A DNA stretch of 64,000 nt, taken from NCBI GenBank assembly GCA_902532565.1, contig CACAIR010000003.1, forward strand, positions 1 to 64,000. Direction: 5' to 3'. The notes under the pieces were generated by a model, which did not search any database, had not been told where the DNA came from, and saw only the letters and a program-made list of their open reading frames with translations. Source of the DNA: an uncultured Pelagibacteraceae bacterium (GTDB lineage: Bacteria > Pseudomonadota > Alphaproteobacteria > Pelagibacterales > Pelagibacteraceae). A program made the translations under genes and the position numbers. Shown here one piece after another: positions 27,668 to 40,224 of the stretch (position 1 is the first letter of the stretch; the number at the start of each line of letters is the position of its first letter).

Positions 27668-28330
27668 TTATTTAACTCTCCAATCTGTTTCAAAAGTCAC
27701 ATAATTGACTTGTACACATCTTCTTTCTTTAACTATTTTCTTTTTTTCCATTCCGTGCCAAGTATTAGGGCCACTAGTAAAAAGATATCCATAATTATGT
27801 CTATAAGGAATTGTTTTTACTTTTTCTAATTTGTCATTATAAAAATCTGTACCTAAATCTTCGGACTCATTAGTATTATTCACAAAAATTAATCCTGACA
27901 TTAATTTTTCTTTGATATCGCAATGGGGTTTAAGCCAAAATCCTTCTCTATCACAAATAACTTCAACTCTTACATATGAATTTGATAAATCTTTGTTAAT
28001 CATTTTTGAAATAGTTTGATGTACCTCTTTAGCTTGAAGTTCGTTAATAAATTTTACTAAGTGTGGAAACTGTGAAGCGTTTTCCTTCGTTATAAAACAT
28101 CTAAATTTAATTGCTTTACCTCCAGATGCGATTCCTTCTCTAAACTCTGCAGCACCACCATCAATAGCTCTTGTTCCATCATAATTAAGATTATGTTTAC
28201 TAACATCTGGAATATCTGCTTTAATAATTTCTTCTATTGCTTCATTTGTAAGAGCATTAGTATATTCCCAATGATCAAAAGGAAATTCATGTTTTTTGGA
28301 TTTATCTTTAATTGAATTTAAAAATGACAT
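27668..28330 (-). CDS. 2-oxoglutarate/Fe(II)-dependent oxygenase-like protein
   Basis: The C-terminal half has the jelly-roll oxygenase motif: HxD in 'LKPHCDIKEK' (about 133-138), a distal His in 'TWHGMEKK' and an Arg in 'KERRCVQVNYV' for 2-oxoglutarate. The substrate is unknown; related small marine proteins are usually annotated only as 2OG-Fe(II) oxygenases. Its start overlaps the stop of the ELM1-like gene by one base, so the two are co-translated. Confidence 0.75.
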   Translation of the reverse strand: MSFLNSIKDKSKKHEFPFDHWEYTNALTNEAIEEIIKADIPDVSKHNLNYDGTRAIDGGAAEFREGIASGGKAIKFRCFITKENASQFPHLVKFINELQAKEVHQTISKMINKDLSNSYVRVEVICDREGFWLKPHCDIKEKLMSGLIFVNNTNESEDLGTDFYNDKLEKVKTIPYRHNYGYLFTSGPNTWHGMEKKKIVKERRCVQVNYVTFETDWRVK

Positions 28331-29274
28331 TAAGATTTAATTTTTTGTTTAATGATATTTGCCACTCTATTCGTTTCATCTAGTTTTTGATAGCTCCAAT
28401 TTCCTTCTTCTTCACCTAAATTTCTTATTATATTTAATTCTCTAAATAAATTTCTAAATTCTTGAAATCTTTTATCATTTTTTCTTGGTAAAATATTTGC
28501 GACATAAATAGGTTTTCCTGTTAATGCTGCCTCTGAAATCATTGAGCTTGAGTCACACGTAACAACTATACAATTAGATATAGATAAAGCAGATAAATAA
28601 GCTTTTTTATCAACGTTATCTATTATTGTATGATTTTCTCCAAAATATTTTTTAGCATAATCGATTGAATTTTTTGGAGTTCTCATAGATGGAATTATAA
28701 CAAGTTGAAGATCTTTTTTTTTTAGTAAATTATTCAAAATGGAAAAAATATTTTTCATATTCTCTGAGGAATAATCATAATACTTTGTCGGACCACCCAA
28801 AATTAATGAACAAATTTTTCTATGATCTTTTTTAATGAATGAACTTAAATAATCTTTATTTTTAATAATCTCTTCATCCGTAAGATAGTGAATCGCACCT
28901 TTTGTACTAATTACATTTTGACCTTTTATAGAGTCATGCTCAGGAGCAACAATAAAATCAAAATGATTAAAGTTTACCTTTGGATCTTGGATATGAATGT
29001 TGATTACCTTTTGTTTTGAATTATTTTTTAAGTGAATTGAAGGAATTACACTTTTACGTCCACAAGAAATAATTATATCAAAATCTAGTTGGTTAATTTT
29101 TTTATAAACACTTTGAGAAATTGGAGTAAGTTTAGGAGGAATCATTTTCCAAAAATTATTTAGTTCAACTGTCTGGTGTGTAAAATCAATGTCTAAAGCT
29201 TTTGCCAGTCCCTCTACTTGGCTGATCATACCGTGCATACCTTGAGTCAATAATATACCTTTTAATTTGTTCAT
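28330..29274 (-). CDS. ELM1/DUF1022-family protein (GT-B-like)
   Basis: Resembles the bacterial and plant-mitochondrial ELM1 (DUF1022) family: 'LLTQGMHGMISQVEGLAKAL', 'SCGRKSVIPSI', 'NIHIQDP' and 'FIVAPEHDSI', with a C-terminal 'VVTCDSSSMISEAALTGKPIYV' that looks like the nucleotide-sugar end of a GT-B glycosyltransferase. The plant protein affects mitochondrial fission; the bacterial function is not established. A glycosyltransferase-like activity at the envelope is possible. It is upstream of, and coupled to, the 2OG oxygenase. Confidence 0.8.
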   Translation of the reverse strand: MNKLKGILLTQGMHGMISQVEGLAKALDIDFTHQTVELNNFWKMIPPKLTPISQSVYKKINQLDFDIIISCGRKSVIPSIHLKNNSKQKVINIHIQDPKVNFNHFDFIVAPEHDSIKGQNVISTKGAIHYLTDEEIIKNKDYLSSFIKKDHRKICSLILGGPTKYYDYSSENMKNIFSILNNLLKKKDLQLVIIPSMRTPKNSIDYAKKYFGENHTIIDNVDKKAYLSALSISNCIVVTCDSSSMISEAALTGKPIYVANILPRKNDKRFQEFRNLFRELNIIRNLGEEEGNWSYQKLDETNRVANIIKQKIKS

Positions 29275-29295
29275 TAATTACTATATAGCTTTCAT

Positions 29296-30243
29296 ATGAG
29301 TCAAAATCCAACTAAACACACAAAAGTGTTAATAATTGGATCCGGTCCAGCTGGATATACTGCTGCAGTTTATGCTGCACGCGCAATGCTAAATCCAATT
29401 TTAGTTTATGGGTCTGAGCCCGGAGGACAATTAACAACAACTACTGATGTTGAAAATTATCCCGGATTTGCTGACGTGATACAAGGACCTTGGTTAATGG
29501 ACCAAATGAAAGATCAAGCAAAAGCAGTTGGAACTCAAATGATTGAAGATCATATTAGTTCTGTAAATTTAAAATCTAAACCTTTCGAGGCAGTTGGAGA
29601 TAGTGGTCAAAAATATACTGCTGACAGCATCATTATTTCAACTGGTGCTCAAGCAAGATGGTTAAATATAAAATCAGAACAAGAATTCAGAGGCTTTGGA
29701 GTATCGGCATGTGCTACATGTGACGGATTTTTCTTTAAAGAGAAAGAAGTAGCAGTAGTTGGTGGTGGAAATGCTGCTGTAGAAGAGGCAATGTTCCTTA
29801 CGAAATTTGCCTCTAAAGTAAAACTAATCCACAGACGTGACAGCTTAAGAGCAGAAAAAATGCTTCAAAAAAAATTAATGGAAAACAAAAAAATTGAAAT
29901 CATTTGGGATACTATTATTGAAGATGTGATAGGTGATCAAGAGCCTAAGAATGTAAAAGGTATCAAAGTAAAAAATGTGAAAACAAATAAAATAGAGGAA
30001 ATTAAAGTTGATGGATTATTTGTTGCAATTGGTCATGATCCAGCAACCTCTCTATTCAAAGATCAACTAAAAATGGATAATGAAGGATATTTGATTACCA
30101 AACCAGATTCTACTGAAACTAATGTTCCTGGTGTCTACGCTGCAGGAGATGTAAAGGACAAAACTTTTAGACAGGCAGTGACTGCTGCAGGTATGGGATG
30201 TATGGCTGCTCTTGAGGCGGAAAAACATCTTTCTCATAACTAA
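29296..30243 (+). CDS. trxB: Thioredoxin-disulfide reductase
   Basis: FAD/NADPH enzyme that reduces thioredoxin. N-terminal FAD loop 'VLIIGSGPAGYTAAVYAAR', redox-active 'CATCDG' (about 143-148), NADPH loop 'VAVVGGGNAAVEEA' and C-terminal 'GVYAAGDVKDKTFRQAVTAAG'. 315 residues is normal. The ADP-ribosylglycohydrolase-like gene follows at once (GTG start two bases after the stop). Confidence 0.97.
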   Translation: MSQNPTKHTKVLIIGSGPAGYTAAVYAARAMLNPILVYGSEPGGQLTTTTDVENYPGFADVIQGPWLMDQMKDQAKAVGTQMIEDHISSVNLKSKPFEAVGDSGQKYTADSIIISTGAQARWLNIKSEQEFRGFGVSACATCDGFFFKEKEVAVVGGGNAAVEEAMFLTKFASKVKLIHRRDSLRAEKMLQKKLMENKKIEIIWDTIIEDVIGDQEPKNVKGIKVKNVKTNKIEEIKVDGLFVAIGHDPATSLFKDQLKMDNEGYLITKPDSTETNVPGVYAAGDVKDKTFRQAVTAAGMGCMAALEAEKHLSHN

Positions 30244-30244
30244 A

Positions 30245-31192
30245 GTGAAGAACAATTTACACGTTTTTTTGGGAGCAACTGTAGCTGATGCTGCTGCTAG
30301 ACCATTACATTGGGTTTATAATCAAAAAAAGCTTCTAAGTTATATTAAAGGAAAAAAAGATTTTACTTTCTTAAAAAAAAATAAAAGTCCTTTTTATAAT
30401 ATCAAGACAGGAAAAGTTTCAGGATATAATGAAATTGGTCAAGTTATGTTCAAGACATTGCTCGAAGATCATAGGAATATTGAGGAAAGATTTAAAAAAA
30501 ATATCACAAAAAGTTTTGGTCCAGGAAGTATTTACTGGAAAAATTTGAACCTAAGATCGAAATATAAAAAAGTTAAAGATTGGCGTGGTATAATTAAGGG
30601 CCCTTGGATTCATCAAAATATTATTGAAACAATTCAAAATATTAAAATTAAAAAAAAATTAACAGGTGGAGACAAAGTTAACGAGTCAGATGGATATTGT
30701 GCTGCTCTACCATATTTTTTATTCGGCTATGATTTAAATGAAATAAAAAAAATTATTTCTATAGTTACTGTTTCAAAAATAAGCCTTAAGTATGCTTTAG
30801 CTAAGTTTCATCTAATAGATTTAGCTTTAAAAGGTGCAAAAAATCCTATCAATGAATTCTCAAAAAAATTTAAAAAAAATTCATATTTTAAGAGTGTTGT
30901 TGAAGATATTAAGAAAGTAAAAAGACACAAATCAAGTTCTCATCCTAAAGTAGTTAAAAAATTAGGAATGGCATGTAGTTATCCTGGAACTTTTAACAGC
31001 TCAATTCATTCAATTATTAATTCTACAAATTATAAAAGTGCAATTTTAAGAACAATTAAAGCTGGAGGCTGTAACTGTTCAAGAGTTAACTTTATTGGAG
31101 CATATTTTGCTGCTTTAAAAGGGGTGAATACTATCCCTAAATCTTGGATAAGAAAAACAATACCTGCTAAAAAAATATTAGATCAAAAATAA
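30245..31192 (+). CDS. ADP-ribosylglycohydrolase/J1-crystallin-like protein with altered metal site
   Basis: I choose GTG 30245, just after the trxB stop; the track start lies inside trxB. The protein shows an ARH-type opening 'FLGATVADAAARPLHW' and end 'AGGCNCSRVNFIGAYFAALKG...IPKSWI'. In active ADP-ribosylglycohydrolases the corresponding end is a GGD(T/N)x block with metal-binding Asp, and a TDDT-like acidic motif occurs after the N-terminal block. Here the Asp is Cys (GGCNCS) and the TDDT region reads 'GYNEIGQVM'. Hydrolase activity with the usual Mg site is doubtful; the role is unknown. Confidence 0.7.
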   Translation: MKNNLHVFLGATVADAAARPLHWVYNQKKLLSYIKGKKDFTFLKKNKSPFYNIKTGKVSGYNEIGQVMFKTLLEDHRNIEERFKKNITKSFGPGSIYWKNLNLRSKYKKVKDWRGIIKGPWIHQNIIETIQNIKIKKKLTGGDKVNESDGYCAALPYFLFGYDLNEIKKIISIVTVSKISLKYALAKFHLIDLALKGAKNPINEFSKKFKKNSYFKSVVEDIKKVKRHKSSSHPKVVKKLGMACSYPGTFNSSIHSIINSTNYKSAILRTIKAGGCNCSRVNFIGAYFAALKGVNTIPKSWIRKTIPAKKILDQK

Positions 31193-31198
31193 TACTAT

Positions 31199-34578
<3,380 letters not shown>

Positions 34579-34597
<19 letters not shown>

Positions 34598-35334
34598 TTA
34601 TTACTGGTGGAGCTACAAGGATCGGTGCCGCAATTGCTGAAAAATTATCTGGTCCAAATATAGAAATCACTATCCATTTTAATAGATCAAAATTGAAAGC
34701 TCAAAATTTAAAAAAAAAATTACAAAAATTTGGAACAAAGGTTTATTTAATAAAAGGTGATTTAAGTAAAGAAAATGATATTCACAAAATAATTAAATTC
34801 TCAAAATCAAAAATGAAATTTTTTGACTGCTTAGTGAATAATGCTTCATTATTTGAAAATGATAAATTAGAAAATTTTAGTTCCAAAAGTTGGGAAAAGC
34901 ATATTTCTACAAATCTTAAGGCACCCGCTCTTTTATCAAAAGAATTTTCAAAGAATATCAAAGGTAAAAATAACAATATAATTAATATAATTGATCAAAG
35001 AATATTTAAGCTTACTCCATATTTTTTTTCTTATACATTAAGTAAAACAGGTTTATATACATTGACTAAAACTTCTGCGATGAGTTTATCACCAAAGATT
35101 CGAGTTAATGGTATAGCTCCAGGACCAACAATTAAAAATAAAAGACAGTCACCGAAACACTTTAAGAATCAATATTTGGCTACACCACTCAAACAACAGG
35201 TTAATGTAGACGAGATTTGTAATGCTGTTGACTTTTTTATAAAAAATAGCTCTATTACAGGACAAGTTTTAGCAATTGATAGTGGTCAAAGTTTAAATTG
35301 GCAAACAACTGATATAATTAAAGGTAAAGAATGA
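34579..35334 (+). CDS. SDR oxidoreductase, pteridine-reductase-like (probable FolM)
   Basis: Short-chain dehydrogenase with NADPH loop 'TGGATRIG' (the Arg form typical of pteridine reductases), 'NNAS', and catalytic Tyr/Lys in 'SYTLSKTGL'. The C-terminal '[14 protein letters not shown]' is normal for the fold. The next gene, overlapping by 4 bp, is a dihydroneopterin-aldolase-type gene, so a dihydromonapterin/dihydrofolate reductase role (FolM) in pterin metabolism is a good inference. 251 residues. Confidence 0.8.
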
Positions 35335-35756
35335 AAAAAAATAATCTCAAAATAGTTAAAATAGATAAATTAAAAAACCTTTTTAACTATGAAAAAAAAA
35401 TTCTTATTAATGATCTTATTTTAGATTTAAAGCTCGGATATTATGATTTTGAAAAGGAAAAATCTCAAAAGATAAAATTTAGTCTTGAAATTGATTATCA
35501 GGATAAAAAACCAACAAGTGACAAAGATATAAAATCTATTGTTAACTACGATACTATTGTCAAACTCATTACAAAATTAGTTAAAAAGAATCATTATAAT
35601 TTTTTGGAAACTCTAGCTGAAGCTATTTTTGATGAACTGTTTAAAGATAAAAGAATCGCAAAAATAATGCTAAAAATTGAAAAATTAGAAATTTTAAAAC
35701 AATGTTCATCTGTTGGTATTCAAATTACCAAAAAGAGAAGTCATGATAATCTCTGA
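35331..35756 (+). CDS. folB: Dihydroneopterin aldolase-type protein
   Basis: A 141-residue FolB-like protein: '[27 protein letters not shown]' near the N-terminus matches the FolB opening (folate enzyme 'g..g...E...Q'), '[11 protein letters not shown]' and '[15 protein letters not shown]' match the middle (Glu of the active site), and the end 'GIQITKKR' is the usual terminal strand. FolB converts dihydroneopterin to hydroxymethyl-dihydropterin in folate synthesis. Coupled to the SDR by an ATGA overlap. Confidence 0.85.
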   Translation: MKKNNLKIVKIDKLKNLFNYEKKILINDLILDLKLGYYDFEKEKSQKIKFSLEIDYQDKKPTSDKDIKSIVNYDTIVKLITKLVKKNHYNFLETLAEAIFDELFKDKRIAKIMLKIEKLEILKQCSSVGIQITKKRSHDNL

Positions 35757-37578
35757 TATTGGTAAAGAAGTAATAAAAAAAGAACTACCATTAATTCCAA
35801 AGTTGCCTGGTGTTTATAGAATGTTAAATGAAAAAGGAGATATTCTTTATGTTGGAAAAGCAAAAAATTTACCAAATAGGTTAAAAAGTTATGTTGCTGA
35901 AAAAAATCATATTATCAGAACAGAAAGGATGTTGTCTCAAACAAGAAAATTGGAGATAACAACAACTTCAAATGAAAGTGAGGCTTTACTTCTTGAAGCT
36001 AATTTAATCAAAAAACATAAGCCAAAATTTAATATTCTATTGCGAGATGATAAATCTTTTCCTTTTATATTTATTGGTAACAAAAACAAATGGCCTCAAA
36101 TAAAAAGACATAGAGGGAAAAAAACAAAAGAGGGTTTTTATTTTGGACCTTTTGCTTCAGCAGGCTCAGCTAATTGGACAATAAAGATGATACAAAAAAT
36201 TTTTCATTTAAGAGTTTGTGATGATACTGTCTTTAAGAACAGGCAACGTCCTTGTATATTATATCAAATAAAAAGATGTTCTGGTCCATGTGTTGGTTAC
36301 ATAGAGGAGTATGAATATAAAAAAACTGTTGAGGATGCAATTGAATTTGTTTCTGGCAAGTCAAGAAAAATTCAGAAAAATCTCTCAGACCAAATGGAAA
36401 AAGCTAGTGATGGTTTAGATTTTGAAAAAGCAGTAATTTTACGGGATAGAATAAAATCTTTAAACATTATTCAATCATCTCAAAGAATTAACGAAGCAAA
36501 TTTAATTGAGGCTGATGTAATTGCTGGCTACAAAGAGTCGGGTAAAACTTGCATTCAAGTTTTCTTTTATCGCTCAAAACAGAATTGGGGTAATCAAGCT
36601 TTTTTTCCAAAACATGACCCTGATGAAAAACTAAGTGAAATATTGAATTCTTTTGTTTCTCAATTTTATGAGAATAAAAGTGTTCCTTCATCTATAATAT
36701 TATCTGAAGAAATTAAAGAAAAAATTTTAATTGAAAAAACTCTTTCTCAAAAAGAAGAAAAGCAAATAAATATTTCTATTGCGAAAAAAGGATCAAAATT
36801 AAAAGTAATTAATCAAGCAATAAAAAATGCAAAAGATAGCTTGAATAGAAAGCTTTATGAAAGTCAAAATAATAGAGAGCTTTTTGATGCAGTAGCAAGT
36901 AAATTTAATCTAGAAACAAATATTAATTTGGTAGAAGTTTATGATAATAGCCATATACAAGGAACTAATAGTGTAGGAGCATTAATTGCCTATGGAGATG
37001 AAGGATTTATAAAAAAAAGATACAGAAAATTTAATATAAAAATTAAAAATAACGAACAAGATGACTATGGAATGATGCGTGAAGTTCTTAATCGAAGATT
37101 TAAAAGAGCTATACAAGAAAAAGAAAATTACCTTACTTTTCCTGATCTAGTTCTGATTGATGGCGGAAAAGGTCAATATTCAGTTGCAAGAGAAACTCTT
37201 AATGAACTTGGGCTTCATGATTTACCAATAGTTGCGATAGCTAAGGGAAAACAAAGAAATAGTGGGAATGAGACTTTTTTTCATGATGGTAAAGAGTTTA
37301 AATTCTTTAAAAATGACCCCACTCTCTTCTTTCTTCAAAGAATAAGAGATGAATCACATAGGTTTGCAATAAGTGCTCACAGAGCTAGGAGGAAAAAAGG
37401 AATAAGCAAATCTTTACTTGATCAAATTGAAGGCATAGGTTCCATAAGAAAAAGGGCATTATTAAATCATTTTGGCTCTGCAAGAGCTGTTGAGTCTGCA
37501 AGCTTAGATGAAATTAAATCAGTTGAAGGTGTTGAGGCAAAAGTTGCGAAAAAGATATATAACTTCTTCCATGAATAA
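35743..37578 (+). CDS. uvrC: Excinuclease ABC subunit C
   Basis: Dual-incision nuclease of nucleotide excision repair. The GIY-YIG domain opens with '[23 protein letters not shown]', then a Cys cluster ('[15 protein letters not shown]'), a UVR motif, an RNase H-like endonuclease domain with '[19 protein letters not shown]' and '[10 protein letters not shown]', and C-terminal HhH motifs ('[18 protein letters not shown]'). I prefer ATG 35743, inside the folB end, over the track's TTG 35713; this gives 611 residues. Confidence 0.97.
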   Translation: MIISDIGKEVIKKELPLIPKLPGVYRMLNEKGDILYVGKAKNLPNRLKSYVAEKNHIIRTERMLSQTRKLEITTTSNESEALLLEANLIKKHKPKFNILLRDDKSFPFIFIGNKNKWPQIKRHRGKKTKEGFYFGPFASAGSANWTIKMIQKIFHLRVCDDTVFKNRQRPCILYQIKRCSGPCVGYIEEYEYKKTVEDAIEFVSGKSRKIQKNLSDQMEKASDGLDFEKAVILRDRIKSLNIIQSSQRINEANLIEADVIAGYKESGKTCIQVFFYRSKQNWGNQAFFPKHDPDEKLSEILNSFVSQFYENKSVPSSIILSEEIKEKILIEKTLSQKEEKQINISIAKKGSKLKVINQAIKNAKDSLNRKLYESQNNRELFDAVASKFNLETNINLVEVYDNSHIQGTNSVGALIAYGDEGFIKKRYRKFNIKIKNNEQDDYGMMREVLNRRFKRAIQEKENYLTFPDLVLIDGGKGQYSVARETLNELGLHDLPIVAIAKGKQRNSGNETFFHDGKEFKFFKNDPTLFFLQRIRDESHRFAISAHRARRKKGISKSLLDQIEGIGSIRKRALLNHFGSARAVESASLDEIKSVEGVEAKVAKKIYNFFHE

Positions 37579-37586
37579 ATTTTATA

Positions 37587-38171
37587 ATGCTTAGAAAAAT
37601 ACCAAATATTTTAACTGTAGGTCGAATTCTGATTGTACCTTTTTTTGTATTAGCATTTTACTTGCCTGGTTTTTATGGAGATCTAACAGCTTTAATATTA
37701 TTTATTGTTGCCTCATTTACTGATTTTTTAGATGGAATGCTGGCTAGATTGCTGGGTGAAGAATCTAAGCTTGGTGAATTATTAGATCCAATAGCTGATA
37801 AAATTATTGTCGCCACTGCTTTAATTTTGTTAGTCATGGATGGAACTATTCGGAACTATGAGGTAATCGCTGCAATAATTATACTCACAAGAGAAATATT
37901 AATTTCTGGTTTGAGAGAATTCTTGGCAAAAGGAAAAATTAAATTGCCAGTCTCAAGCCTTGCAAAATTAAAAACTGTTTTACAAATGGTATCAATAGCT
38001 CTTCTGCTCTCAGGGGAAACGGGAAATAAAATTATTAATTTTCAGGATTATAACGCTCAAACTATTGGAATAATTTTCCTATGGCTTTCTGCTGCTCTGA
38101 CACTTTTTACTGGATACGAATATATGCGTAAAGGAATTGACCACGCTATATCTGAAGACAATAAAGATTAA
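37587..38171 (+). CDS. pgsA: CDP-diacylglycerol--glycerol-3-phosphate 3-phosphatidyltransferase
   Basis: Makes phosphatidylglycerophosphate at the inner membrane. The CDP-alcohol phosphatidyltransferase signature D-G-x2-A-R-x8-G-x3-D-x3-D is complete in 'DGMLARLLGEE...GELLDPIAD'. Several transmembrane helices fill the 194 residues, the normal size. It follows uvrC after 8 bp, as in many proteobacteria. Its stop overlaps the convergent ilvE stop by 4 bp. Confidence 0.95.
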   Translation: MLRKIPNILTVGRILIVPFFVLAFYLPGFYGDLTALILFIVASFTDFLDGMLARLLGEESKLGELLDPIADKIIVATALILLVMDGTIRNYEVIAAIIILTREILISGLREFLAKGKIKLPVSSLAKLKTVLQMVSIALLLSGETGNKIINFQDYNAQTIGIIFLWLSAALTLFTGYEYMRKGIDHAISEDNKD

Positions 38172-39049
38172 GCTGCTTTTTTCTTTCTAACTAAAATTTG
38201 ATAACTTTTATTTAGATCTATAATTAAGTCACAAACTTTAAACTGATTTTCAGCTATACATGAAACTGGTGTAACTTCTGCGGCTGTTCCAGTCAGAAAA
38301 CATCCCTCAAAATTGGATAACTCTGAAGGGTTTATTTTTCTTTCATGAACTTTAATATTTTTTGATTTAGCAATTTCGATAACTGTTCGTCTTGTTATAC
38401 CATCCAAAAATGAATCTGGTATCGGGGTATGTATCTCACTATTTTTATCTTTAAAAAAAATATTTGCTCCTGTTGCTTCTGCAATATTGCCTTCATGATC
38501 TAACATTAAAGAGTCAGTATATCCTTGGCTTTCTGCTTCATGTTTTGATAGAGTACAAATCATATAAAGACCTGATGCTTTAGTGTCCCAAGGAATTGTG
38601 TTGGGTGCTGGTCTTCTCCAACTAGAAATATTTAATGTTATTCCATCAATTTTTAATTTCGGATCAAAATATGAGCCCCATTCCCAAGTTGCTATAGCTA
38701 CATGAATTTTTGTTTGTTGTGCAGAAATTGCCATCATTTCACTACCTCTCCATATTGTAGGTCTAACATAACCATTCTCAACTTTTTGAACTGCTATAAT
38801 TTGATTGCAGGCATCGTTAATCTCTGCCTCAGAATAGGGAACCTTCATTCCCATTCTTTTTGCAGAATAAAAAAGTCTAGCTGTGTGCTCCTCTAATTTG
38901 AATATTGAACCATCATAAACTCTTTCTCCTTCAAAAACACAACTCGCATAGTGTAATCCATGATTTAGAATATGAATATTAGCATCTGCCCAGTCAACAA
39001 GCTCACTATTATACCAAATTTTTCCTGATCTTTTATCGTAAGGTATCAT
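38168..39049 (-). CDS. ilvE: Branched-chain amino acid aminotransferase
   Basis: Fold-type IV PLP aminotransferase. 'WADANIHILNHGLHYASCVFEGERVYDG' is the family opening; the PLP Lys is in 'WDTKASGLY'; 'DSLMLDHEGNIAEATGANIFF' and 'FLTGTAAEVTPV' are typical of IlvE. It catalyses the last step of Leu, Ile and Val synthesis. 293 residues is normal. D-amino acid transaminase or ADC lyase is less likely given the length and motif set. Confidence 0.93.
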   Translation of the reverse strand: MIPYDKRSGKIWYNSELVDWADANIHILNHGLHYASCVFEGERVYDGSIFKLEEHTARLFYSAKRMGMKVPYSEAEINDACNQIIAVQKVENGYVRPTIWRGSEMMAISAQQTKIHVAIATWEWGSYFDPKLKIDGITLNISSWRRPAPNTIPWDTKASGLYMICTLSKHEAESQGYTDSLMLDHEGNIAEATGANIFFKDKNSEIHTPIPDSFLDGITRRTVIEIAKSKNIKVHERKINPSELSNFEGCFLTGTAAEVTPVSCIAENQFKVCDLIIDLNKSYQILVRKKKAA

Positions 39050-39116
39050 TTATGAAATAAAATTATTACTGAAAATTATCTTTGTATCTGTAATATGTCA
39101 ATATAACTTACCAACC

Positions 39117-39554
39117 ATGAAAGAACTTTTATATTTAAAAGATAATCAGTTAAAAGATCTAATCGAAAAATTGATTATAGGATATAGAGATATTTTTTCA
39201 GATTCAAAAAAAATCCTAGATAGATATTCTATTGGACTAGCCCATAATAAGGTGATCCATTTATTATCTATGTATGAAGGAATTTCTATTTCTGAATTAT
39301 TAAAAAGACTAAAAGTTACTAAACAGAGTCTTAATAGAGTTCTTAAAGACTTAGTTAAATTAGAGGCTATTGAATTTAAAAAAAATAAAAATGACACTAG
39401 GATAAAACATGTTTTTTTAAACGAAAAAGGTAAAGTAATTTCTAATGAAATTTTTCAGGTACAAAAGAAAAGAATTTATAATGCATTACTCAACTCTAAA
39501 TCTGAGGAAGTATTGAACTTTGATAGTGTACTAAATAAAATTATAAATGGATAA
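39117..39554 (+). CDS. MarR-family transcriptional regulator
   Basis: A 145-residue winged-helix protein. 'LSMYEGISISELLKRLKVTKQSLNRVLKDLVKLEAI' is the helix-turn-helix and 'NDTRIKHVFLNEKGK' the wing. It overlaps the following response-regulator gene by 8 bp, so it is the first gene of a MarR-regulator-kinase operon. Ligand and targets are unknown. Confidence 0.88.
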   Translation: MKELLYLKDNQLKDLIEKLIIGYRDIFSDSKKILDRYSIGLAHNKVIHLLSMYEGISISELLKRLKVTKQSLNRVLKDLVKLEAIEFKKNKNDTRIKHVFLNEKGKVISNEIFQVQKKRIYNALLNSKSEEVLNFDSVLNKIING

Positions 39555-40224
39555 TTTTTTAGCTCATATTCTTATAGTTGATGATGATGAGGGAATAAGG
39601 TCATTAGTAAAAAAATATTTAAATGAAAATCAATATTTAATTAATACTGCTAGTAATGCTGAAGATGCCTCAAAAAAAATCAAAATAATTAAATTTGACT
39701 TAATAATTCTTGATATAATGATGCCTGGTAAAAGTGGTTTAGAATTTATAAAAGAAAATAAAAAAAATCTTGATACCCCAGTTATATTGTTAACTGCAAA
39801 AGGCCAGCCAGATGAACGAGTGGAAGGTTTAGAAATTGGTGCTGATGACTATTTGCCAAAACCATTTGAACCAAAGGAATTGCTTTTAAGAATAAAAAAT
39901 ATTTTGAGTAAAACAAAAAAAATTGATCAAAAAAGAGTAATAGAATTCGAAAATGTTAAGGTTGATTTGAATAAACTATTAATAATAAAAAATGAAACAG
40001 AGTACAAAATAAACAATACTGAAAAAATTATTTTGGAAAAAATGATTAATAACCCTGGAAAAATTTTTGATAGAATGGAGATAGGTAAGTTAATTGACTT
40101 AGAAAAAGAAAGATCGATTGATGTAATAATTACAAGATTAAGAAAGAAAATAGAATTAGATCCAAAGAATCCTAAATTTCTGCAAACAATAAGAGGTGCT
40201 GGCTATGTTTTATGGATTGAATAA
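39547..40224 (+). CDS. Two-component response regulator, OmpR/PhoB type
   Basis: Receiver domain (about 8-120) with acidic 'VDDDEG', phospho-acceptor Asp in 'LDIMMPG', Thr in 'LTAKG' and Lys in 'PKPFEPKEL'. The C-terminal half is a winged-helix output domain ending 'LQTIRGAGYVLWIE', as in OmpR. It pairs with the histidine kinase gene that overlaps its 3' end. The signal is not evident from sequence. Confidence 0.92.
   Translation: MDNFLAHILIVDDDEGIRSLVKKYLNENQYLINTASNAEDASKKIKIIKFDLIILDIMMPGKSGLEFIKENKKNLDTPVILLTAKGQPDERVEGLEIGADDYLPKPFEPKELLLRIKNILSKTKKIDQKRVIEFENVKVDLNKLLIIKNETEYKINNTEKIILEKMINNPGKIFDRMEIGKLIDLEKERSIDVIITRLRKKIELDPKNPKFLQTIRGAGYVLWIE

Noticed and set aside
27569-27829. Plus-strand ORF over the end of Anbu and the 2OG oxygenase
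   Set aside because: It is out of frame in Anbu and antisense to the oxygenase; no own signals.
30212-30244. Longer start for the ADP-ribosylglycohydrolase-like gene
   Set aside because: It lies inside trxB; GTG 30245 directly follows the trxB stop and precedes the conserved block.
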